From: Sphingobacteriales bacterium
GTDB lineage: Bacteria; Bacteroidota; Bacteroidia; Sphingobacteriales; Sphingobacteriaceae
DNA length: 34,234 bases
Direction: 5' to 3'
NCBI GenBank assembly: GCA_013298995.1
Contig: JAAFJW010000016.1
Coordinates: forward strand, 1-34,234
This document shows, piece by piece, positions 7,341 through 16,734 of the stretch. A model generated the notes under the pieces. The model did not search any database, had not been told where the DNA came from, and worked only from the letters and a program-made list of their open reading frames with translations. Made by a program: the position numbers and the translations under genes. Numbering within the stretch: the first letter of the stretch is position 1; each line of letters starts with the position of its first letter.

Positions 7341-10300
7341 ATTTGCTAACTATTAGTTTTTTGGTATAGTTGCCGTTGGCTGTTTGTACTTGTATAATAT
7401 AAACACCAGTTGGCCAGTTTCTCGAATCAATAGCCGTTACTTTACTATCAGTTCTAATAACTTTCATTAGTTTTCCTTCAAGCGAAATAATAAAAATAGT
7501 AGCATCTTCATTATCTGTTGCTACATTAAATACATCGCTTGCAGGGTTAGGGTAAATAGCTACATTTTGTACTTTATTCTCGCTGTAATCTTTTACTAGC
7601 TTATCGCTATTGCCTACCACATTCATCCCGCCACTGCTTACCCCTACGCCTGTTAGGGCAAAAGTATAAGGGTTTTCGTTTAGGTCGTTGTTAGGAATAG
7701 TTACCGTACATGCACTTGTACCTAAAGTGCTAGGCGTGTACTTTATACTAAAGCCTGCCGTTCCGCCTGACTCTATGCTTGTACCTAGTGGTTTTGTTAA
7801 GGTATAATTAGGGTTCGAAAACGTAACTGTTCCTAGCGTTAAGCTGGCTGTGCCTGTATTACTTATGGTGTAACTTCTTGTAAAGCTGCTGCTTAGGTTT
7901 ACTGTGCCAAAATCGCAGCCTACTGTACCACTAGCTACGCTTGTACCGCTTACTATTTCGTTGTTACGCCCTTTTACTATTATTTCGGGGCTTACTCCTA
8001 CGCTTGTTAAGGCAAAAGTATAGGGATTTTCGTTGCTATCGTTGTTAGGAATAGTTACCGTACATGCACTTGTACCTAAAGTGCTAGGCGTGTACTTTAT
8101 ACTAAAGCCTGCCGTTCCGCCTGGCTCTATGCTTGTACCTAGTGGTTTTGTTAAGGTATAATTAGGGTTCGAAAACGTAACTGTTCCTAGCGTTAAGCTG
8201 GATGTGCCTGTATTGCTTATGGTGTAACTTCTTGTAAAGTTGCTGCTTAGGTTTACTGTGCCAAAATCGCAGCCTACTGTACCACTAGCTATGCTTGTAC
8301 CGCTTACTATTTCGTTGTTACGCCCTTTTACTATTATTTCGGGGCTTACTCCTACGCTTGTTAAGGCAAAAGTATAGGGATTTTCGTTTGCATCGTTACT
8401 TACAATTGATACCGTACAATTACTATTACCCAAACTAATAGGCGTAAATTTTATTTTAAATTCTGTAGTATCGTTAGGAACTAAAGTGTTAGCCGGAAAT
8501 TTCACCACAGTATAATTACTATTATTAAGCGTAATTTCCCCAATAGTTAAATTGCTAGTACCCGTATTATTAATTACATAGGTGCGTGTAAGGCTACTGC
8601 CTAATTTAAGGTTGCCAATATTAGTACCTGTAGTAATACTGGTAGTGGTTGTGCCACTTACTATTTCGCTACTACGCCCCGTAATAAATATTTCGGGATG
8701 AGTAATGCTTACGGTTACAGCTGTTCTGGCACTTTCGCAGTTAATAGTTTGGCTGGCATAATAAACATTGCCGTTTACCAAATTTGTAATGGCAGCCAAT
8801 GCACTACCACCTGTGGCAGTACTATACCATTTTATATTGCTTCCCGTAGCCACTAAGCTCGATACCCTTGCCAAACCTACAAAGGTTTGTGTGGCAGAAG
8901 CCGTTGGTGCTGATGGTATTGCATTAATTGTTAAATTTAATTTATCAGCAACACAATTTACAGTTGGTGTGGTGTAAACCCCAGATGTGGTATAAGTTTG
9001 ACCGTTGCTTGCCCAAGTATAACTGCCGCAAGCGGTGGTTGTGGTTTCGTTATAAGTAACCGTACTGCAATTTTCTATAATGTTAAAAAAGTTAGTCCAA
9101 ACAGGAGCAGCATCATAAGTAGCAACTTTATCTGGCGGCACAATAAGCGTAGCATTAGTATTGATACCAGTAAAAGCTCCTATAGAATTAATATTTAAAG
9201 GCGTTGCCCAGCTTACGGTAACCGAGGCTAAACTTGTACAATTACTAAAAGCACTGTCACCGATACTTGTTACTGAATTCGGGATTGTAATTGATGACAA
9301 ACTGTTACAACTGCTAAAAGCACCATCTCCAATACTTGTTATTGAGCTTGGTAGTGTAACTGATGTTAAACTTGTGCAATTATTAAAAGTATAAGCCACG
9401 ATGCTTGTAACAGAATTTGGAACTGTAACCGATAGTAAATTTGTACAATTATTAAAAGCATTGTAGCCAATACTCGTAACAGAATTGGGGATAGTAATTG
9501 ATGTCAAACCAGCACAATCAAAAAAGGCAGCATCTCCAATACTCGTAACCGTATAGGTGTTGCAAATGCTACTAACCGTTGCTGGTATTGTTATAGCTCC
9601 CGATGCTGTCGGCGTAACATCAACAGCAACAGTGTTTGTGCCAGTAACCACATAGTTAATGCCATTTACTGTAAAATTAGTTGGCGCGTTTAAGATGGTT
9701 AAATTTAATTTCTCTGTTACGCAATTGGTGGTTGTACCGGTGTAAGTGCCAGAAACCGTATAAGTTTGTCCGTTATTTGGCCAAGTATAGCTGCCACATT
9801 GAGTTACATTAGTTGTATTAACCGTTGCTGGAATAATATATATATCAGTGTACCTAGCTCGACAATATTCTTCATCATTGTAATCAAAAACATATGCAGA
9901 TTCTGTATATGTTTTGCCCTTATATGTATAACTACCGCAAGCAGTTATCTTATATGGTTCATCATCAAAAGGACTAAACGTCTTAATGGTCAACTCTAAT
10001 TTTTCGACAGCGCAATCATTAGAAAGATCGCTATAATAGATTCCTGATTCAGAGTAACGTTTACCTTTCCACTCATAAGAAGAACAAGCTGTTTTTGTAA
10101 AAAGATATTCGGTAATGGGTGTAATGGTTAAATCTAATTTCTCGGTTACGCAATTGGTGGTTGTACCAGTGTAAACGCCCGTTGTAGTATAGGTTTGGTT
10201 GTTATTTGCCCAAGTGTAACTGCCACAAGCGGAAATGGTAGTAACGTTGTCTGTACTTGGCGTAATGGTTACGGCTACTGCGGTTCTTGCACTTTCGCAT

Positions 10301-11250
10301 CCGTTTATGGTTTGCGAAACGTAATAAGTTGTTGTTGTTGTTAAAGCGTTTGATGTTGTTAATGCTGTTCCGCCAGTTGCGTTGGCATACCAAAGCAAGT
10401 TGGTTCCTGTGGCTGTTAAAGAAGCAATTGTAGCATTTCCGCAAAAGGTTTGCGTTGCAGCCGCAGTTGGTGCAACATTCAAAATATTGGTGCAAGATGT
10501 ATTAGAAACTACACCACCAGAAGCAACAAAGTTACTGCTTGTACCCGTTAAGTCAAAATTTGCTAATGAAGCATTGTTATTGAAACCGCTTGAGTCGGTT
10601 AAAGCACTAATTGTTGTATTGGACAATCCAGCAAGACCTTGATTGAAATGCAAATTCGTAATCAACCCGCAGGCAGTTGTTGGAATTTCGCAATTCATTC
10701 GGGCTACAATTTCGGTTTGTGTTAATGCTCTGTTCCAAACTCTAAATTCATCAAAAGCCCCTTTGAAAGGAAATACAGAAACCCCTCTTGAACCTAAAAG
10801 CAAAGGTGAGATATTGTTTATAACCGCTGAACTTAACGGATTTGCTCCAGCATTAGTTGTATTTAGATCTACACCATTAATATATATTTTCGCTAACGAA
10901 GTAGTAGGATTGTAAACGCAAGCCACATGAAACCAAGTATTTTCAGGCAAAGTGTTGGCATCGGTATCTATAAAAACGCCTGCTGTTGGTATAAAGCGAA
11001 TACTCTTGTTGGTTTTATTGAGATGAATTTCCATATTCTCATACCCTTTAGAGCAGACAAAAGGAACCACCACTGTAGAAGAAGCATCCCATTTGAGCCA
11101 AGTTTCTATCGTAAATTGATTAACATTAAAACTGCTGTTGTTTGCGATGGTTGCATAATCGTTGGTGCCATCAAAATCTAGGGCTGCACCTTGCTGGGCA
11201 AATACAGTGGTAGTGGTTAAAAACAAAAGGGCAAGTAGCAATTTTTTCAT
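7339..11250 (-). CDS. Modular secreted T9SS protein: LamG, Ig-like, BspA LRR, choice-of-anchor-D-like repeats, type A sorting domain
   Basis: 1303 residues from ATG. Order: signal peptide (1-18, ending VFAQ); LamG/concanavalin-like domain (about 20-190; [22 protein letters not shown]); Ig-like module (about 260-335; [18 protein letters not shown]); four Cys-paired ACGSYTW-like units (about 338-520) and a fifth near 740; BspA-type LRRs (about 530-690; repeated NSVTSIG.AF.NC); a second Ig-like module; three 118-residue units resembling choice-of-anchor-D/ASH domains (about 850-1205; [15 protein letters not shown]); and a T9SS type A domain ([15 protein letters not shown] to the terminal KKLIVSK). 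It is expected to be exported by Sec, then T9SS, and anchored or released at the surface, probably in adhesion. No catalytic motif was seen. Confidence 0.88.
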   Translation of the reverse strand: MKKLLLALLFLTTTTVFAQQGAALDFDGTNDYATIANNSSFNVNQFTIETWLKWDASSTVVVPFVCSKGYENMEIHLNKTNKSIRFIPTAGVFIDTDANTLPENTWFHVACVYNPTTSLAKIYINGVDLNTTNAGANPLSSAVINNISPLLLGSRGVSVFPFKGAFDEFRVWNRALTQTEIVARMNCEIPTTACGLITNLHFNQGLAGLSNTTISALTDSSGFNNNASLANFDLTGTSSNFVASGGVVSNTSCTNILNVAPTAAATQTFCGNATIASLTATGTNLLWYANATGGTALTTSNALTTTTTYYVSQTINGCESARTAVAVTITPSTDNVTTISACGSYTWANNNQTYTTTGVYTGTTTNCVTEKLDLTITPITEYLFTKTACSSYEWKGKRYSESGIYYSDLSNDCAVEKLELTIKTFSPFDDEPYKITACGSYTYKGKTYTESAYVFDYNDEEYCRARYTDIYIIPATVNTTNVTQCGSYTWPNNGQTYTVSGTYTGTTTNCVTEKLNLTILNAPTNFTVNGINYVVTGTNTVAVDVTPTASGAITIPATVSSICNTYTVTSIGDAAFFDCAGLTSITIPNSVTSIGYNAFNNCTNLLSVTVPNSVTSIVAYTFNNCTSLTSVTLPSSITSIGDGAFSSCNSLSSITIPNSVTSIGDSAFSNCTSLASVTVSWATPLNINSIGAFTGINTNATLIVPPDKVATYDAAPVWTNFFNIIENCSTVTYNETTTTACGSYTWASNGQTYTTSGVYTTPTVNCVADKLNLTINAIPSAPTASATQTFVGLARVSSLVATGSNIKWYSTATGGSALAAITNLVNGNVYYASQTINCESARTAVTVSITHPEIFITGRSSEIVSGTTTTSITTGTNIGNLKLGSSLTRTYVINNTGTSNLTIGEITLNNSNYTVVKFPANTLVPNDTTEFKIKFTPISLGNSNCTVSIVSNDANENPYTFALTSVGVSPEIIVKGRNNEIVSGTSIASGTVGCDFGTVNLSSNFTRSYTISNTGTSSLTLGTVTFSNPNYTLTKPLGTSIEPGGTAGFSIKYTPSTLGTSACTVTIPNNDSNENPYTFALTSVGVSPEIIVKGRNNEIVSGTSVASGTVGCDFGTVNLSSSFTRSYTISNTGTASLTLGTVTFSNPNYTLTKPLGTSIESGGTAGFSIKYTPSTLGTSACTVTIPNNDLNENPYTFALTGVGVSSGGMNVVGNSDKLVKDYSENKVQNVAIYPNPASDVFNVATDNEDATIFIISLEGKLMKVIRTDSKVTAIDSRNWPTGVYIIQVQTANGNYTKKLIVSK
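7637..8344. repeat. Two near-identical 354-bp tandem repeats within the T9SS gene
   Basis: Units 7637-7990 and 7991-8344 are in register every 354 bp (118 codons). Their translations differ at only about six positions by my reading. A third, clearly diverged unit follows from 8345. Near identity at the DNA level indicates recent duplication or gene conversion, and repeat number may vary between strains. Confidence 0.85.
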
Positions 11251-11274
11251 AATTACAAATTATATTGGTTATCA

Positions 11275-11332
11275 CAAATTTAAAGCTGTAATGCTTACCA
11301 AAAAATAGGTAGGAGTACTTATTTTTTTAGAC
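11275..11332 (-). promoter_or_regulatory. Promoter with shared activator-like element for the 1303-residue T9SS gene
   Basis: On the minus strand AGTACTCCTACCTATTTTT (11301-11319) is followed after 18 nt by TAAATTTG (11275-11282), a perfect TAnnTTTG box, giving a UTR of about 20 nt. A TTG occurs only 16 nt before the box, which is short of the usual 19-21. The arrangement copies that at 6454-6510. Confidence 0.6.
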
Positions 11333-11336
11333 CAGA

Positions 11337-11399
11337 TTAGACTTTCCTTAGACTTTCCAAGTTTTTGAAACTTGGAAAGTCTAGGAAAGGAAAGTCTAA
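11337..11399. repeat. Compound REP-like palindrome between response regulator and T9SS gene
   Basis: Inner arms 11349-11364 and 11368-11383 (16 bp, loop TTG) carry the TTCCAAGTTT core. Outer arms 11337-11348 and 11388-11399 (12 bp) repeat the ttagactttcct part. It is joined to the 19-bp promoter element in the same order as copy 1. It may end response-regulator transcription on the minus strand. Confidence 0.82.
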
Positions 11400-11410
11400 G
11401 TCCACTAATC

Positions 11411-12037
11411 CTAAAAAAACCTACTATTTTTTACTGCAAAAGTTAGCAAACTATTGCTACCTGTTAGTTGCAGTTTTTTTGAAATATTATTTCGGTGGTT
11501 ATCAATAGTTTTTATACTTACAAACAAGGTATCGGCAATTGTTTTGCTTGTTTTATTTTGAGCTATATATTTTAATACCAAGCATTCGGTTTTGGTTAAA
11601 GTGGCTAAAATTTCGTTTTTATCTTCGGTTTGGTTTAAAATACTAGGGTCTGATAAATAAATATTATTTGTTAAAACATTTTTAATAGCGTTGGTTAATT
11701 CGTTTACAGCATCGTCTTTAAACACAAAACCATCAATACCTTTAGCAATAACCGATCGTATAATATCAGGTTCTTTATGCATGGTAAGTATAATCACTTT
11801 TAAGGCAAGTTTAATCAGTTTTAAGTTTTCGCTTAGTTTAATTCCATTTATTACTGGCATATCTAAATCTAATATGGCAATATCGGGGTTTATGATAGTA
11901 AAGTTTTTTAAAGCCTCTACCGATGATGTGTAAGCAAAAATTTTAGCTGTTTTTAATTCATCTTGCAGTATTTCTATCAATCCTTTCAAAAAGATAGGAT
12001 GGTCATCAACCACCATAATTGTTAATTTACTTTTCAT
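11411..12037 (-). CDS. NarL/FixJ-type response regulator (REC + LuxR HTH)
   Basis: 208 residues. The receiver domain (1-120) has the acidic pair D11/D12, phosphoacceptor D57 in ILDLDMP, T85 and K107, all intact. The C-terminal LuxR-type helix-turn-helix (about 143-205) reads LTKTECLVLKYIAQNKTSKT and then VSIKTIDNHRNNISKKL. It acts as a phosphorylation-controlled DNA-binding regulator. Its start codon lies inside the end of the histidine kinase gene (11-nt overlap, 12027-12037), a sign of translational coupling and of a cognate pair. A diverged copy of the promoter element found before the two T9SS genes lies upstream of this operon. It could be the protein that binds that element, which is inference. 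Confidence 0.93.
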   Translation of the reverse strand: MKSKLTIMVVDDHPIFLKGLIEILQDELKTAKIFAYTSSVEALKNFTIINPDIAILDLDMPVINGIKLSENLKLIKLALKVIILTMHKEPDIIRSVIAKGIDGFVFKDDAVNELTNAIKNVLTNNIYLSDPSILNQTEDKNEILATLTKTECLVLKYIAQNKTSKTIADTLFVSIKTIDNHRNNISKKLQLTGSNSLLTFAVKNSRFF

Positions 12038-13835
12038 TTTTAGTAGGAATTATAACCGTAATAGCTGTACCTTTATACAAGTAAGATTTAATAGTAATTG
12101 TGCCTTTTAAAATATTTACACGTTCTTTTATACCCGAAAGCCCGTTTCCTATGCCCGATGCAATTTTTAATTTAGTATCAAAGCCAATACCATTATCTTT
12201 AACATGTAGCTTAACTTGGCTATCCGTTTTTTCGATTACAACTGTGGCGTGGGTTGCTTTGGCATGTTTAAGCAAATTGTTAAGCAGTTCTTGCAGTATT
12301 CTATAAAAATTAATTTCAGTGTCTTTTGGCAAAATATCGTCAATACTTTCTTCAAAAATAGGCTTAATAATTACGCTGGTTGATTTTTGTATTTTATCAA
12401 TCATTAATTTAATTGATGCAGTAATGCCAATAGTATCCAAAGTGGAAGGCCTTAAATCTTGTGCAATGGCCCTAATTTCATCTAAGGTTTCGGATGTTAT
12501 AGCGGCTAATCCATTTAGTGCTTCGGTATGTGTGGGTAACATATCTTTTTTAAGTAGTAACAGTATGCGGTTTCTTATTACCAGTAAATTTTGCCCTATA
12601 CTATCGTGAAACTCATGTGCCATTCGTTTACGTTCGGTTTCTAGCGTAAATATTAACGATTGCGAATGCAAAGCCGAAGATGTTAAAAGCGATTGTTGAA
12701 GCCTCGATTTTTCTTTAATAATTAATTTTAAACGCTTAGCCAATGCAAAGGTTTGTATAAATATTTGAGGTAAAATCATAAAATATAATACATACTGTGT
12801 TATAAAACTTATAGGCAGTAAACCCGCAAAATAAAACTGTGCTATTGTGCCAAACACAATTAAAAATATAACCGAAGTAAGTTGGGTTAAAAAATATTGC
12901 TTTTCTTTTTTTTGGATGTATAATACGCAAGTTAAAAGTAAAAACGCCTCGGCTGTTAAGGTAATAAGGTTAAGTAAAATATAAATTTTAAATCCTACGG
13001 GATGCCAAAAAGAGATGGCCAGTTGTAATAATAAAACAACATTAATTAATTTAAAAAAATTGTTTAAAACAGTATCGTATTTTTTAATGTTTAAAAATTC
13101 CGAAATATAAAAATTGGTACTTATAAAGCTGGCTATAAAGCCTATTGCTACAAGTTCGTTGTTCCAATAAATAGAATTTGTGAAAATAAAAAGTTTTGTA
13201 AAACCATCAAAGCTAAAAATGATACTCCACCCAAATACGTTAAATGCTACAAAATATAAATATAATTTTTGCCCCGTACTTATAAAAAAAACTAAATTGA
13301 TAACAATAATAAAAAATATAATACCATATATTAAACCAGTAATTAATATAGGTTTTAATTTAACAACGTTGTAAATACGAGGGTAAATACTTAAAGGTAA
13401 AGCTATGGGTTGCCCATTACCAATAACTTGTAAATATAATATCGTTTTTTTTGAAGCTGCTGTTTTAAAATTAAAGTTTAAAAAACGCTCGGTGCTAGCA
13501 AAACCTTCACCTATATAGGTTTTTGTGTAAATATTTCCGTTCAAAATATAAACCGCAATGGAATCAGGTGTTATTGTGGCAATGTGTAATTTATAGTTTT
13601 GTAAAGGTGTTGCATTTGTAATTTCTATTTTTAACCAGTGTACATTATTGGTAATGCCAAAGTTTAAGGTATTGATATTGTTAACTTTAGTAAAATTATT
13701 AGTTTTTAAAACAGTTGCTAAGGTTATGTTTTTATTAGATGTTTCAAAACTATACACCTTAAAGCTAACACTTTGCTGATGCGAAAAAACCAACAGCGGA
13801 AATATAACAAGCCAAAACGAATATAAAAATCTCAT
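12027..13835 (-). CDS. 7TM-DISM sensor histidine kinase (HisKA_3/HATPase)
   Basis: 602 residues. A signal peptide (1-18) is followed by an extracytoplasmic DISMED2-like beta domain (about 22-150; NNVHWLKIEITN), then about seven membrane helices (about 160-375) of 7TM-DISM type. Next come a short coiled segment (KEKSRLQQSLL), a HisKA_3 dimerisation domain with H410 in MAHEFHDSIGQ, and an HATPase domain with N-box (ELLNNLLKHAKATHA), DNGIGFD and GNGLSGIKERV. The family senses extracellular ligands, often carbohydrate-like; the ligand here is unknown. It phosphorylates the overlapping downstream response regulator. All catalytic motifs are present. A -7-like box ends only about 5 nt before the ATG, so the mRNA may be leaderless or the true promoter lies further away. 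Confidence 0.93.
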   Translation of the reverse strand: MRFLYSFWLVIFPLLVFSHQQSVSFKVYSFETSNKNITLATVLKTNNFTKVNNINTLNFGITNNVHWLKIEITNATPLQNYKLHIATITPDSIAVYILNGNIYTKTYIGEGFASTERFLNFNFKTAASKKTILYLQVIGNGQPIALPLSIYPRIYNVVKLKPILITGLIYGIIFFIIVINLVFFISTGQKLYLYFVAFNVFGWSIIFSFDGFTKLFIFTNSIYWNNELVAIGFIASFISTNFYISEFLNIKKYDTVLNNFFKLINVVLLLQLAISFWHPVGFKIYILLNLITLTAEAFLLLTCVLYIQKKEKQYFLTQLTSVIFLIVFGTIAQFYFAGLLPISFITQYVLYFMILPQIFIQTFALAKRLKLIIKEKSRLQQSLLTSSALHSQSLIFTLETERKRMAHEFHDSIGQNLLVIRNRILLLLKKDMLPTHTEALNGLAAITSETLDEIRAIAQDLRPSTLDTIGITASIKLMIDKIQKSTSVIIKPIFEESIDDILPKDTEINFYRILQELLNNLLKHAKATHATVVIEKTDSQVKLHVKDNGIGFDTKLKIASGIGNGLSGIKERVNILKGTITIKSYLYKGTAITVIIPTKNEK

Positions 13836-13839
13836 TTTG

Positions 13840-13893
13840 TAAAAATAGGGTATAAGCAGGCTATTAAAAATAGGTACTGTTATTCATTTTTTA
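13840..13893 (-). promoter_or_regulatory. Candidate promoter of the histidine kinase/regulator operon with diverged shared element
   Basis: On the minus strand TGAATAACAGTACCTATTTTT (ending at 13866) matches the T9SS-gene element in 16 of 21 positions. It is followed after 18 nt by TATTTTTA (13840-13847), one base off TAnnTTTG. The same spacing as at 11275-11332 supports a common regulator and self-control. The box is very close to the ATG. Confidence 0.4.
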
Positions 13894-14222
13894 TAGAAAC
13901 GGGCATCCCGAAAAATTTTATCTAGCTTTTATTTATTTACGGATAGTACTTACAACTGGCTTTGCATTCATTGCGTTAATTTTTTATAAAAAAAAATCAA
14001 AAAACTAAGGCTAGCATTTTATTGCATTGGCTAGAGCCCCCACCACCTGCCTTTTTTTAACTTTAATAAGGGTGTTTTAATTCAAAAAAAATATAATCAA
14101 TAGATTTTGCTTTTATATTGAATAAAAAAAACAACATTATTGCACAAAATCATAAATTAACAATAAAATCTTACATAATTTCTATAAAAAAACAATATAA
14201 TTAAATTTTTACATGCTTTTAT
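13894..14222. other. AT-rich divergent intergenic region
   Basis: Between the kinase promoter and the ATP-grasp operon. It is mostly A/T runs, with a short GC-richer patch (about 14010-14055) and a minor cgggcatcccg inverted repeat near 13900. No open frame, RNA gene or strong hairpin was recognised. Confidence 0.5.
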
Positions 14223-14254
14223 TTGTTTTATTGAGTAATTTATACATATCTTTT
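14223..14254 (+). promoter_or_regulatory. Possible promoter of the ATP-grasp/alpha-E/transglutaminase operon
   Basis: TTG (14223-14225), 21 nt, then TATCTTTT (14247-14254), one base off TAnnTTTG. It lies 40 nt before the ATG at 14294. The region is so A/T-rich that a chance match is possible. Confidence 0.35.
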
Positions 14255-14293
14255 CAAAAAATTATAAAAATTATAAAAAATTGTGTTTAAAAT

Positions 14294-15748
14294 ATGAATT
14301 CAACCGAATTATTTAGCGCCTATCCTACCGATAGTAAAGTATGGGACGAAATGTTTTCGCCTACCAAAGTGCGAGAACCCTACAAGCGCATATTACAGTT
14401 TTTAAAACAATTATCGGCCGATGAGTTAACCAAAAAAGAGGAAATGGCTCGCCGATTATTTATGAGCCAAGGTGTTACGTTTACTGTATATTCGAGTGGC
14501 GAAGGCATCGAAAAAATTTTCCCCTTTGATATTATCCCACGTATTATTACCGCTAGCGAATGGGCATATATTGAAACAGGAATTAAGCAACGGTTAAAAG
14601 CATTAAATTTATTTTTAAACGATATTTACTCCAATCAATTTATCCTAAAAGATAAAATTATACCTATTGATATGATATACTCATGCGAGCATTATTTGCG
14701 TGAGATGCATAACCTTAAAGTACCGCACAATATTTTTGTACACATATCGGGTATTGATATTATTCGCGATTCCGACGGTACGTTTTATGTATTAGAAGAT
14801 AACCTACGCACCCCATCGGGCGTATCGTATATGCTCGAAAACCGAGAAATTACCAAACGGATATTTCCCGATTTGCTGCCTCAAAACTTTGTAAAACCAG
14901 TAACTAATTATCCGCAAATATTATACAAAAACCTAGCCGCTTTATCGCCTAGGCACAATAGTAACCCTAATATTGTAATGCTTACACCGGGTATATTTAA
15001 CTCGGCTTATTTTGAGCACTCGACCCTAGCCCGCCTTATGGGTATAGAATTGGTAGAAGGCCGAGACCTAGTAGTAGATAACCACCGTGTATTTATGAAA
15101 ACCACCAAAGGCCTACAAAGGGTTGATGTAATTTACCGCCGAGTGGACGATGAGTTTTTAGACCCCCTTGCCTTTAATACCGATAGTATGCTGGGCGTAG
15201 CAGGCCTAATGTCGGCCTACCGCAAAGGGCATGTAGCCATTGTAAACGCCCCAGGTAATGGCGTTGCCGACGATAAAGCCACCTATATTTACGTACCCGA
15301 TATGATAAAATATTACCTTAATGAAGAGCCCATATTAAAAAATGTGCCCACTTATAAAATGGAAGATGTAAGCGAGCGTGAACATGTATTTAAAAATATC
15401 GAAAACATGGTAATCAAAAAAACAAATGCTTCGGGCGGTTATGGTATGATTATAGGCAGTGCAGCTACCGAGCAAGAAATAATTGAGTATAAAAAAGTAG
15501 TAATGGAAGATCCCCGAAAATTTATAGCCCAACCTATTATCAACCTATCATCAGCACCTTGTTATATAAATGGTAAACTGCAACCTAGGCGTATTGATTT
15601 AAGGCCTTTTGCCTTATTTGGCAATAACGAAATAGAAATAGTACCCGGCGGATTAACAAGGGTGGCTTTAAAAGAGGGTTCATTGGTAGTAAACTCATCG
15701 CAAGGTGGGGGCAGTAAAGATACTTGGGTTATTAACGATAAAATTTAA
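14294..15748 (+). CDS. Circularly permuted ATP-grasp protein (DUF404/DUF407, CP_ATPgrasp type)
   Basis: 484 residues, the usual size for the family. Recognisable stretches are MSQGVTFTVYSSGEGIEKIF and PFDIIPRII near the N-terminus, FYVLEDNLRTPSGVSYMLEN (about 170-190), VDVIYRRVDDEFLDP, NAPGNGVADDKA, KKTNASGGYGMIIG, and RRIDLRPFALFG then PGGLTRVAL towards the end. These glycine-rich and acidic motifs form the permuted ATP-grasp site. The family is predicted to make peptide-like amide bonds, but its substrates are not known. It is the first gene of a compact operon, 3 nt before the alpha-E gene and followed by a transglutaminase-like protease, a known conserved trio thought to build and trim a peptide product. 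Confidence 0.92.
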   Translation: MNSTELFSAYPTDSKVWDEMFSPTKVREPYKRILQFLKQLSADELTKKEEMARRLFMSQGVTFTVYSSGEGIEKIFPFDIIPRIITASEWAYIETGIKQRLKALNLFLNDIYSNQFILKDKIIPIDMIYSCEHYLREMHNLKVPHNIFVHISGIDIIRDSDGTFYVLEDNLRTPSGVSYMLENREITKRIFPDLLPQNFVKPVTNYPQILYKNLAALSPRHNSNPNIVMLTPGIFNSAYFEHSTLARLMGIELVEGRDLVVDNHRVFMKTTKGLQRVDVIYRRVDDEFLDPLAFNTDSMLGVAGLMSAYRKGHVAIVNAPGNGVADDKATYIYVPDMIKYYLNEEPILKNVPTYKMEDVSEREHVFKNIENMVIKKTNASGGYGMIIGSAATEQEIIEYKKVVMEDPRKFIAQPIINLSSAPCYINGKLQPRRIDLRPFALFGNNEIEIVPGGLTRVALKEGSLVVNSSQGGGSKDTWVINDKI

Positions 15749-15751
15749 AAT

Positions 15752-16687
15752 ATGTTAAGTAGAGTTGCTTATTCTTTATATTGGCTGTCCAGATATATGG
15801 AAAGATCGGACGGTATATTAAGGCTATTACGTGTAAATTATGCCTATTCGCAGGATGACCCCAAACAATTAAGCTGGCGGCCTGTATTACGTATTTTTAG
15901 CGATATGAAGCCGCCAGAAAAAATAAAAATACAATACCAAAGCCGTACCGTTTTAAAGTTTATGATTGCCGATAAAGAAAACCAAAACTCGGTATTAAAC
16001 CTCGTATGCAATGCCCGCGAAAATGCCCGCTCGGTACAAGATAATGTAACCAAAGAACTATGGCAATGCTTAAACGAGTATTACCACCAAATACGGCAAA
16101 ACCAGATTGAAATATCTTTACAAAAAGACGACCCAATATCTGTAATTGATAGCCTAGTAACCCAAGGAATGCACTATTACGGTACATTCGAAATTACCAT
16201 GGCCCGCAGCGAAGGGTATTATTTTATGAATATTGGTAAATACCTAGAACGGGCCATACAATCCGTAGATATACTAGATGTAAAGTTTAGCGAAGTGGAT
16301 TATTCATTAGAAGAAACCACCGACCCTACTTACTGGAAATTCCTATTGCTATCTATATCGGGCTACGAAGTGTTTTTAAAAAGCTACCGCTCGGCACTGG
16401 ACTCTACCAATATATTAAACCAAATTATATGGAACGATAATTTTCCTCGCTCCATCATTTACTCGGTAAATAGGTTACAAAAATCGTTCGAAACCCTTAA
16501 AAGTGATAAAAATAGCGAAAGCTACAAAGCTTTAAGTTTTATGATAGGCAAACTGGAAAGCAGTATTCGCTACTCGGATATAAAAGATTTACAAGAAATA
16601 GGATTAAAACAGTACCTTCATAAAATTAAAAAAGAACTATTTGCTATTGCAGATGCTTTTAACCTTTATTACTTTGCTTTTAAATAA
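15752..16687 (+). CDS. Alpha-E domain protein (DUF403)
   Basis: 311 residues, all helical. It starts with MLSRVAYSLYWLSRYMERSD, the hallmark of the family, and has ENARSVQDNV and IGKYLERAIQSVDILDV further on. The ATG follows the ATP-grasp stop by 3 nt. Alpha-E proteins nearly always accompany the permuted ATP-grasp enzyme, sometimes fused to it, and are predicted to assist or scaffold ligation. No catalytic role is established. No membrane segments are visible, so it is probably cytoplasmic. Confidence 0.93.
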   Translation: MLSRVAYSLYWLSRYMERSDGILRLLRVNYAYSQDDPKQLSWRPVLRIFSDMKPPEKIKIQYQSRTVLKFMIADKENQNSVLNLVCNARENARSVQDNVTKELWQCLNEYYHQIRQNQIEISLQKDDPISVIDSLVTQGMHYYGTFEITMARSEGYYFMNIGKYLERAIQSVDILDVKFSEVDYSLEETTDPTYWKFLLLSISGYEVFLKSYRSALDSTNILNQIIWNDNFPRSIIYSVNRLQKSFETLKSDKNSESYKALSFMIGKLESSIRYSDIKDLQEIGLKQYLHKIKKELFAIADAFNLYYFAFK

Positions 16688-16734
16688 AACCCATTGCTTA
16701 AAATAAATTTTTTAAGTACTTGTATATTATAACT

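Noticed and set aside
6479-11399. CRISPR-like or IS-element reading of the repeated 19-bp and palindromic sequences
   Set aside because: Copies are kilobases apart with no regular spacers, and there are no cas genes. The transposase is the single-domain RAYT type without paired IS ends.
13895-13915. Short cgggcatcccg inverted repeat upstream of the kinase operon
   Set aside because: The arms are only four bases; too short to support a regulatory call.
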